Below, piece by piece: positions 16,526 through 22,092 of a DNA stretch of 43,167 nucleotides. Each line of letters begins with the position of its first letter. The first letter of the stretch is position 1. Source of the DNA: Chitinophagales bacterium (GTDB lineage: Bacteria; Bacteroidota; Bacteroidia; Chitinophagales; UBA2359); NCBI GenBank assembly GCA_020636475.1, contig JACJXU010000015.1, forward strand, positions 1 to 43,167. Reading direction: 5' to 3'. The notes beneath the pieces were generated by a model. That model made no database searches and was not told where the DNA came from. It worked only from the letters and a program-made list of their open reading frames with translations. The position numbers and the translations under genes were made by a program.

Positions 16526-17079
16526 TGAAACACATAATATTAACCGTATTTATATTATCAATAATACTTCATACAATAAGTTGTAACGTAAAACAAGTTT
16601 CTGAAAAATCTGAAATTTTAAATTCGACGCAGAGTTTAAAAGATAATTGTGTGAAGTGCGATTCCATTTACGCTTCATTTCCTAAGAATTCAACAGACTT
16701 TGAAAAATATTTCGGATATCCTAACGGTATATTCTATGATGGAAATGAAAATATACAACAGCTTTTTGTATGCTTAGATACGTGTTATCAATATCAGGAA
16801 TTAGTAAAAATTATTCGATTGGGCACTAAAATACAGTACAACGCAGATGCTCCAAGCCACTTACAGCATTTCTCTACTATTTTTTTGATGAAAAATAAAA
16901 AAAAGACAGAATTTTTATATGAAGAATTATCTTGTATTGATTTTGAAAATCATATTAAATTTTTATTTGAATCAATAGCACCACAAGACAATTTCTATCC
17001 AAAATTATGCACTTTTCTAAAAGAATTAAGTATTAAAGATGACTGTAAAATAAAGACTATTTTATCATACTGTGAATAA
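16525..17079 (+). CDS. Putative orphan immunity lipoprotein, module 3
   Basis: A 184-residue predicted lipoprotein: MKHIILTVFILSIILHTISC with the lipid-bearing Cys at about residue 20, then a soluble domain with several Cys (NCVKCDS, CLDTC). It is preceded only by a 30-codon toxin stub, so it has no intact cognate toxin here. Lipid anchoring suggests protection at an envelope membrane. No family is recognised. Confidence 0.68.
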   Translation: MKHIILTVFILSIILHTISCNVKQVSEKSEILNSTQSLKDNCVKCDSIYASFPKNSTDFEKYFGYPNGIFYDGNENIQQLFVCLDTCYQYQELVKIIRLGTKIQYNADAPSHLQHFSTIFLMKNKKKTEFLYEELSCIDFENHIKFLFESIAPQDNFYPKLCTFLKELSIKDDCKIKTILSYCE

Positions 17080-17080
17080 C

Positions 17081-17143
17081 TATCAATCTTACGACCATCT
17101 CGGCAATGTGCGATTATCTTATGTAGATGTAAATAAAAATGGC
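17081..17143 (+). pseudogene. RHS core fragment
   Basis: A 21-codon stretch reading YQSYDHLGNVRLSYVDVNKNG matches the RHS shell sequence YDHLGNVRLSYSDTNKNG of the module 2 protein at DNA and protein level. It has no start and breaks off at repeat R4, so it is a shard left by recombination. Confidence 0.75.
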
Positions 17144-17146
17144 CTC

Positions 17147-17243
17147 TGCTGGCGCGAGCTTATATAGCTCGTGTCCAAGATAAAAGGCAAGTAAAAGAGA
17201 AGCAAAGCAAAAGCTCATATCGTAGTAGGTGTGGGCTTTTTTA
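17147..17243 (+). repeat. RHS-island repeat, copy R4 (left half only)
   Basis: Left half of the repeat from CTGCTGGCGCGAGCTTATAT to the hairpin AGCTCATATC...GGTGTGGGCT followed by six T, which should work as a terminator. The promoter and right palindrome are missing. A 40-base segment (17250-17289) recurring at 19262-19299 links it to the next RHS core. Confidence 0.8.
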
Positions 17244-17289
17244 TAACTACCACCTAAAAATCTAAGAAAAAAATCCTTATCTTCACCCT

Positions 17290-18081
17290 ATGCGCTACCA
17301 ATACAACAACAAAGAACTAAACCCCGAACTCACACTCAACTGGTACGACTACGGCGCACGTTTCTACGACCCCGCTATTGCGCGTTGGGGAAGTGTTGAC
17401 CCCTTGGCGGAAAGTTACTACAGCTACTCTCCTTACAACTATGTTTTGGGGAATCCGATCTTATTTGTGGATCCGGATGGGAAAAGAGTTGGTGACCCGC
17501 CAACAAAAACAAAAAGAACAACAATCTACAACACTTTTAAATACAATGATAATTGTAGAAATTGTGGAACAGATATTATTACCGAACAACACACCGTAGT
17601 CACAGTTCAAAGAAGAGACAAAGATGGAGTGGAATTATATCGAAAAACTGACCTTACTACAACAAATGCAGAAATTGATGCAAATGGAAATATTACAAAT
17701 ATCAGTAAAAGCACTTTATCAACTGTTATTACAAATGGACTTGATGGAGGAGTAACACAGTACTCAGAAGAAGAAGACAATATTTCATTGGAAGAAACAA
17801 GTAAAAATTTTCAAGATGTTGTAAATATGTCTAAGGACTTTAAAAAAGAAAATGGAATAAGTCTCGTCCAACAAGAAGCTACGCTTAATGAAAGTAGAGC
17901 AGATATTGCGGAACTAGTTAGTGGTGCTGCTACAGTAAGCGGTGCTGTTATTTCATTTATTCCTCATCCATACGCCCAAACAACAGGTAAAGTTGTCTCG
18001 GGAATAGGTGTAGCAGCATTAGGGGTCTCTTCTACCGCAGAAACTAATCCTGAGAAAATTAAATTGAATTATAGCAAATGA
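17290..18081 (+). CDS. RHS core end with C-terminal toxin domain, module 4
   Basis: 263 residues. Residues 1-64 are the RHS-associated core end (MRYQYNNKELNPELTLNWYD ... VDPDG), residues 65-263 a variable toxin. The toxin begins with a Thr-rich beta segment including NDNCRNCGTD and ends with a glycine/alanine-rich hydrophobic stretch (AELVSGAATVSGAVISFI... GIGVAALGV), which could insert in membranes. ATG 17290 lies inside what was RHS core sequence and may not be a real start. The stop overlaps the membrane immunity gene by 4 bases (ATGA). Confidence 0.8.
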   Translation: MRYQYNNKELNPELTLNWYDYGARFYDPAIARWGSVDPLAESYYSYSPYNYVLGNPILFVDPDGKRVGDPPTKTKRTTIYNTFKYNDNCRNCGTDIITEQHTVVTVQRRDKDGVELYRKTDLTTTNAEIDANGNITNISKSTLSTVITNGLDGGVTQYSEEEDNISLEETSKNFQDVVNMSKDFKKENGISLVQQEATLNESRADIAELVSGAATVSGAVISFIPHPYAQTTGKVVSGIGVAALGVSSTAETNPEKIKLNYSK

Positions 18082-18470
18082 AAACTTTATTAACTATAAG
18101 TTTGTTTTTACTCTTTTTAGGGTCGTATTTAGGGTTACTAATTGTTAATGTTAGAGATCATTATAACATTGCCAATGCATTGTCAATGTCACTTTTCTTG
18201 TCTTTTGTATTCTACATGTATTTTATTTTGAAGAATCGAAAATGGAGAATCTTGTTTTCATTAAGGCTTACTACTTTAACTCGACTATTTCTTTTTTCAT
18301 TATCGGCATATGTTTTGCTTAAAAAAACACTCTATCCTTTAAAAGATGAATTGTTATTTTTTTACACATTTATTTCATTGGCATATATTTTCATGTTAAT
18401 TGCCAGTTTTATCGAATTTGAAGAGGCTAAGGAGGTTTCATGCTTAGAAGGTGATAGAAAAACCAAGTAA
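18078..18470 (+). CDS. Putative immunity protein, module 4 (multi-span membrane)
   Basis: A 130-residue integral membrane protein with about four hydrophobic helices (near residues 5-25, 33-52, 62-82 and 92-113) and a charged C-terminal tail. It overlaps the toxin gene by 4 bases, implying coupled translation. Small multi-span immunity proteins are typical partners of toxins that attack the inner membrane, such as colicin-like pore formers. The family is not recognised. Confidence 0.68.
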   Translation: MKTLLTISLFLLFLGSYLGLLIVNVRDHYNIANALSMSLFLSFVFYMYFILKNRKWRILFSLRLTTLTRLFLFSLSAYVLLKKTLYPLKDELLFFYTFISLAYIFMLIASFIEFEEAKEVSCLEGDRKTK

Positions 18471-18502
18471 TCTACCTACAAAATATAAGCAAAAACTCCC
18501 CT

Positions 18503-18734
18503 CTGCTGGCGCGAGCTTATATAGCTCGTGTCCATAGCCAAGAGTCAAAGCAAAGTAAAAGCAAAAGCTCATACCGTAAAGACGCGAGCTTTATAGCGTG
18601 TGCCGTGTATTGTTAAAAAATTGAGACAAATATTTTTGTATAAAACGAATAAGTATTAGATTTGTAATATGTGCAGAAAGTGTTTTTTTATTGGATTAAG
18701 TGGGTACGAGCTACAAGTTTGCAGCAGCGTGGGG
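18503..18734 (+). repeat. RHS-island repeat, copy R5 (complete)
   Basis: From CTGCTGGCGCGAGCTTATAT to the right palindrome ending GCAGCGTGGGG. It holds the promoter-like segment (TTG 18636-18638, TAGATTTG 18657-18664) and ATGTGCAGAAAGTG at 18669. The second hairpin unit differs from R1 and R3 (GACGCGAGCTTTATAGCGTG). Confidence 0.87.
18636..18664 (+). promoter_or_regulatory. Repeat-borne promoter in R5
   Basis: TTG-N18-TAGATTTG, as in R2 and R3, directed toward the stub and immunity gene of module 5. Confidence 0.55.
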
Positions 18735-18871
18735 TTTTATCAAATAAAGAAGTGTCAATCTTAGGATTTTTTAAAAAAATAAACATCAATAAGCGAGAAT
18801 CTCAATCCTATTTTTTCTGGAAAGAATTTAATAGAAGCGATAAATTCATTAGCAAAACCCTACTAATATGA
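18735..18871 (+). pseudogene. Toxin C-terminal stub of module 5
   Basis: Directly after R5 a frame of about 45 codons (LSNKEVSILGFFKKININKR... to SKTLLI) ends in TGA, which overlaps the immunity ATG as ATGA. The same frame is open back to 18671 through the repeat, but that part is repeat sequence read out of its usual frame. It is the tail of a lost toxin. Confidence 0.58.
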
Positions 18872-19164
18872 AAGATTTTTGTTGCAATAAATTTAAATTT
18901 CTGCATAGTGGCTCCTCCTCCATGGGCTTAAACATTAGAATAATACAACCTAGTGTTTCTTTTAATATAGAAGCAAAAAAAAGAGAAGTATTTTTAATTA
19001 ACAAAAAAAATATCTACAAATACATAATGACAGAGGGGTACTCTGGCACTTTAGGCAAAAAAGGACAATTTAGTTTTATTGATTTCTGCCCATTTTGCGG
19101 AAAAAATTTATCTAAATTTTACAACGATGTTTCCTATATAAATGAAATTGATCATATTTGGTAA
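18868..19164 (+). CDS. Putative orphan immunity protein, module 5 (zinc-ribbon-like, cytosolic)
   Basis: 98 residues without signal or membrane helix. It has FCC near the start and FCPFCGKNL (about residues 74-82), a CxxC knuckle that could bind zinc together with the N-terminal Cys pair. Small proteins with a late CPFCG motif are frequent next to polymorphic toxins in this phylum. It overlaps the toxin stub by 4 bases. Unlike the other five it appears cytosolic, suggesting that its lost toxin acted in the cytoplasm. Confidence 0.68.
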   Translation: MKDFCCNKFKFLHSGSSSMGLNIRIIQPSVSFNIEAKKREVFLINKKNIYKYIMTEGYSGTLGKKGQFSFIDFCPFCGKNLSKFYNDVSYINEIDHIW

Positions 19165-19220
19165 ATGATTTCCTGCCGACAATTTTCCTTATTTAGCACA
19201 TTTTATGATAAAAAATACTA

Positions 19221-19256
19221 CAAAGCACGACCCACAAAAAGGTTCGTGCTTTTTTA
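19221..19256 (+). terminator. Rho-independent terminator after module 5
   Basis: AAAGCACGA and TTCGTGCTTT form a stem of about 9 pairs with a 10-base loop followed by T residues. It ends the module 5 transcript before the next RHS core. Confidence 0.75.
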
Positions 19257-19299
19257 ATCTACGCCTAAAAATCTAAGAAAAACTCCCTACCTTCACCCT

Positions 19300-20151
19300 A
19301 TGCACTACCAATACAACAACAAAGAACTAAACCCCCAACTCGGACTCAACTGGTACGACTACGGCGCACGTTTCTACGACCCCGCTATTGCGCGTTGGAT
19401 GAGTGTCGATCCGTTGGCTGAGAAGTATCTAAGCTATACACCATATAATTATACATTAGATAATCCGGTTAACCTAATCGACCCTGACGGCAGGGATGTA
19501 ATAAATACTGGCAATCGCACAATATACACAGGTGGGGATGCTCAGAATGCTTTTAGGCGATTGATTTATTCGAGTGAAAGAAGACGACCGCAAACAAGTT
19601 ACGAAGAACCAAGTTCTGTAATAGCTAAAGGAGGACCATTAGAGGGTAAAAATTTAAATGATTACTTTGGATATAAATCAAATGGCTTTGTTTACTTTGA
19701 AAGCTCTTCTGGAAAATTTATAAAACATGAAGATATCAGAAATTTGGTACAAGATGAGATAGACCATTTAGGAGATATTTCGAGTTTTTTAACTGAACTA
19801 ACTGTTGGTTCATGGGTTTTTTCTGGGATTACGAGCAACACTTCTCTATCAGGCTCTATAAAAACAAAAGGAATAAATATACCAATTACTGTGATTTTGT
19901 CGATGTTGGTAACTAGTGAAAAATTATCCCTCAATAATGACCAAAAAAAACTATTTAATGCTTTATTAGACTATTATCAATCAGATAATCAAAATGGATT
20001 ATACGAAATTAGAACGCATACTGGAAATACTATCAATATTTTTAGTGAATACAACTCCTACAATCTATATTATTCGGATGGTAACCATTTGATTACCACG
20101 TCCCGTAATGCTTTACCCGGAGTCACCTACATATTAAATTTATTTGAATAA
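19300..20151 (+). CDS. RHS core end with C-terminal toxin domain, module 6
   Basis: 283 residues. Residues 1-64 are the RHS-associated core end (MHYQYNNKELNPQLGLNWYD...IDPDG), almost identical to modules 2 and 4 up to ARW and then diverging. The variable toxin covers residues 65-283 and matches no family I know. A hydrophobic segment (INIPITVILSMLV) lies near the middle, and the end is rich in Tyr and Asn. The ATG is within former RHS core sequence. The stop overlaps the next ATG by 1 base (TAATG). Confidence 0.8.
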   Translation: MHYQYNNKELNPQLGLNWYDYGARFYDPAIARWMSVDPLAEKYLSYTPYNYTLDNPVNLIDPDGRDVINTGNRTIYTGGDAQNAFRRLIYSSERRRPQTSYEEPSSVIAKGGPLEGKNLNDYFGYKSNGFVYFESSSGKFIKHEDIRNLVQDEIDHLGDISSFLTELTVGSWVFSGITSNTSLSGSIKTKGINIPITVILSMLVTSEKLSLNNDQKKLFNALLDYYQSDNQNGLYEIRTHTGNTINIFSEYNSYNLYYSDGNHLITTSRNALPGVTYILNLFE

Positions 20152-20411
20152 TGGATTTTAAAAGCAAAATTATTGAATTGCCCTTATTTGCAATTATAGG
20201 ATTTTCTTATTACACAATAAATATAACACATAAAAGTTATTTTTTAAGTGATTTAATTTATGCAATATTTGGAATTAATTGGATTAATGCAATTATTATG
20301 GCTTTTATCACTATTCTATTGGCAAATAGTCTTCAAAAAAGAAGAATCAAAATTTTGTTGATTATGAGTTGTGTTAGTCTAATTGCCTGTATTTATCATT
20401 TGTTGAATTAA
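20151..20411 (+). CDS. Putative immunity protein, module 6 (small membrane protein)
   Basis: 86 residues with about three membrane helices (near residues 8-26, 42-60 and 66-84) and a short basic loop QKRRIK between the last two. It overlaps the toxin stop by one base. A membrane immunity protein points to an envelope-directed toxin. The family is not recognised. Confidence 0.65.
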   Translation: MDFKSKIIELPLFAIIGFSYYTINITHKSYFLSDLIYAIFGINWINAIIMAFITILLANSLQKRRIKILLIMSCVSLIACIYHLLN

Positions 20412-20499
20412 GGACTCATTGGTACGATTCGTAAATGACAAATCCCAAAGCCCTCCCTCTGATAACTATGGTTTTACAAAATAAAAAATGTTAAAGTTT

Positions 20500-20572
20500 T
20501 TCGTCCAAGATAAAAGGCAAATAAAATAGAAGCAAAGCAAAAGCTCATACCGTAGTAGGTGTGGGCTTTTTT
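20500..20572 (+). repeat. RHS-island repeat, copy R6 (internal part only)
   Basis: From TCGTCCAAGATAAAAGGC to the hairpin AGCTCATACC...GGTGTGGGCT plus a T run, corresponding to 17170-17243 of R4. It probably terminates the module 6 transcript. It abuts the stop codon of the YoeB-like remnant on the other strand. Confidence 0.8.
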
Positions 20573-20669
20573 TATGCGTAATGTCCTCCGGAAGAAAAAC
20601 AAATATGCTATTTTTTTCAACTTGATAGACAAGCCTGTGCTCTTTGTTAATCCTGCGCGACCAGAAGCC
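20572..20669 (-). pseudogene. YoeB/Txe-family toxin remnant, frameshifted
   Basis: On the minus strand GFWSRRINKEHRLVYQVEKN is the conserved C-terminal half of YoeB/Txe, an mRNA-cleaving RelE-fold toxin of type II toxin-antitoxin pairs. The expected end (a His-Tyr near the C-terminus) is found in another frame as SSGGHYA followed by TAA at 20574-20572, so a one- or two-base indel lies near 20600-20617, in an A/T run. The N-terminal half and the YefM/Axe antitoxin are missing. Confidence 0.75.
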
Positions 20670-20756
20670 GTCATAGTTCAAAATATCATCAACCGACATA
20701 TTGAAAAGCCTATCGAATTGTTGTAACTCCCCGAGCCTACAAATGTATCCCAAAAC

Positions 20757-21082
20757 GCAAACCTTCTACTGTTTTTCGAGCAACTGACGCACACACGGCA
20801 AGAGCATAAACGTAATCAATTTTGTAGTTTCAGCAAACACGCCGCAATTCTAAAAACGCAAATATTAAAAAGCGATTAAATATCCTCAATGCAAACCTCA
20901 TCTGCTGGAGTTGGGGGTATAAAGGAAAATAAAAAGTAGTGCTTGAAAATAGTGAAATAGACTACTTTCGAACACTACTGATAAGTCTTCTGTCTTTTGC
21001 TAAGTTATTAACATATACAAGAAGTTTTTTTTAAATTTCACCCCGAAATGTGGGATAAATTTTGCCGAAAACTATGCCTAAA
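20757..21082. other. Intergenic stretch without recognised genes
   Basis: About 325 bases. A minus-strand frame ending near 20765 reads FAETTKLITFMLLPCVRQLL before a stop and might be the tail of a lost membrane protein, but I cannot assign it. The remainder is AT-rich and holds no clear structure. Confidence 0.4.
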
Positions 21083-21388
21083 TTATAAGCTGATTAAAGA
21101 GTTTTCTACGCCAAAAGGAGCAGGAACTAATTTATCGGCTTCATTTTCGTTTAACCAAACGTTGCCATCTACCAAATATCGAAATTGGTATTCTTTTCCG
21201 CTTTCCAAGTTAAGCGATACGCTGTAATCACCTTTTTTGCTGCTTTTCATAGGGTTTGCATTAGCATCCCAATTGTTAAAATCGCCCAACAAAGATACAT
21301 TTCCAGCGTTTTCTGCTTCATTTTTAGGCAAAGTAAAAGTCACTTTGCAAGTGTTTTTCGATTTTAAATACTGTTTTTTAAGACTCAT
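21083..21388 (-). CDS. Stand-alone CBM48/AMPK-type glycogen-binding domain protein
   Basis: 101 residues that consist almost entirely of an isoamylase N-terminal-like (CBM48, AMPK-beta type) carbohydrate-binding fold: VTFTLPKNEAENAGNVSLLG, DFNNWDANANPMKSS, YQFRYLVDGNVWLNENEADK. The W of FNNW and the YLVDG-W segment are the usual sugar-stacking positions. There is no catalytic domain and no signal peptide, so it should be cytosolic and bind glycogen or another alpha-glucan. A -7 box TAACTTTG is at 21445-21438 on the minus strand. The cdd gene lies upstream with a separate function. Confidence 0.88.
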   Translation of the reverse strand: MSLKKQYLKSKNTCKVTFTLPKNEAENAGNVSLLGDFNNWDANANPMKSSKKGDYSVSLNLESGKEYQFRYLVDGNVWLNENEADKLVPAPFGVENSLISL

Positions 21389-21437
21389 TTTAAAAAATTT
21401 AATTATAACTAAAAAAATAATTTTTCTAATTTGTCCG

Positions 21438-21445
21438 CAAAGTTA
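21438..21445 (-). promoter_or_regulatory. -7 box of the CBM48 gene promoter
   Basis: TAACTTTG on the minus strand is an exact TAnnTTTG match located 50 bases before the start codon, between cdd and the CBM48 gene. The -33 element is weak. Confidence 0.5.
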
Positions 21446-21462
21446 CAATATTTTATTCATTT

Positions 21463-21969
21463 TTAGAAGTTTTCTTCGCTTTTGTTTTGTAGTGCATCGC
21501 CCGAAAATACAAATGGCAGCAAACTTGCTACATCGTCCACGTAGGCTATTTCGCCATTTTTTCCCAACAAATATACTTTTATCGAATGGTCGTAGCGGCG
21601 TTCGTATTCCACCAAAGACTGCCGACAACTTCCACAGGGAAAAACCCAATTTTGGGTCGGAAATTTTTCATAGTCTATAGTTATTGCTATCGCTTTTATC
21701 GGCGTATCGGGAAAAAGTGCACCTGCTTGAAACACTGCTACTCGCTCGGCGCACAAACCGCTGGGATAAGCTGCATTTTCTTGGTTGTTGCCTATTACTA
21801 TTTCGCCATTTTCCATCAATACCGCCGCACCTACCCTAAATCCTGAATAAGGTGCGTAGGCATTTTTACACGCTGCTTTACACGCTTCAAAAAGCCCTAA
21901 CAGTGCAGGGTCTTGTATTTCCGAGCGTGTTAAAATATGCAGGTGTATGTCAATTTTTTCGGTTCGCAT
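21463..21969 (-). CDS. cdd: Cytidine deaminase
   Basis: A 168-residue zinc enzyme of pyrimidine salvage that deaminates cytidine and deoxycytidine to the uridine forms. The catalytic motif CAE is at residues 73-75 (zinc Cys and proton-shuttling Glu) and PCGSC at 111-115 supplies the other two zinc Cys. The substrate motif NQENAAYPSGLCAERVAVF is well kept. The length fits the homotetrameric class with an N-terminal extension. No partner gene is adjacent. Confidence 0.93.
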   Translation of the reverse strand: MRTEKIDIHLHILTRSEIQDPALLGLFEACKAACKNAYAPYSGFRVGAAVLMENGEIVIGNNQENAAYPSGLCAERVAVFQAGALFPDTPIKAIAITIDYEKFPTQNWVFPCGSCRQSLVEYERRYDHSIKVYLLGKNGEIAYVDDVASLLPFVFSGDALQNKSEENF

Positions 21970-22025
21970 AGTGAATTTTATTAATACAAATAATTCTTAT
22001 AAACAAGGAATAATACGTTAAAGTC

Positions 22026-22059
22026 AGAAAAACCCTTATTTTTTAATAAGGGTTTTTCT
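22026..22059 (-). terminator. Terminator downstream of the amylase gene
   Basis: AGAAAAACCCTTATT and AATAAGGGTTTTTCT form a perfect 15-pair stem with a 4-base loop and U-rich ends on both strands. It stops the amylase transcript and separates it from cdd. Confidence 0.85.
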
Positions 22060-22092
22060 CTACAATAACTAATCGTAATATTAGCTCTAAAC

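Noticed and set aside
13335..18734. CRISPR array
   Set aside because: The repeats are about 230 bases long, 1-2.3 kb apart and separated by genes, so spacing and unit length do not fit a CRISPR array. No cas gene is present.
20757..20850. Minus-strand fragment FAETTKLITFMLLPCVRQLL
   Set aside because: It looks like a membrane-protein tail, but it is too short to assign and has no neighbour that supports it.
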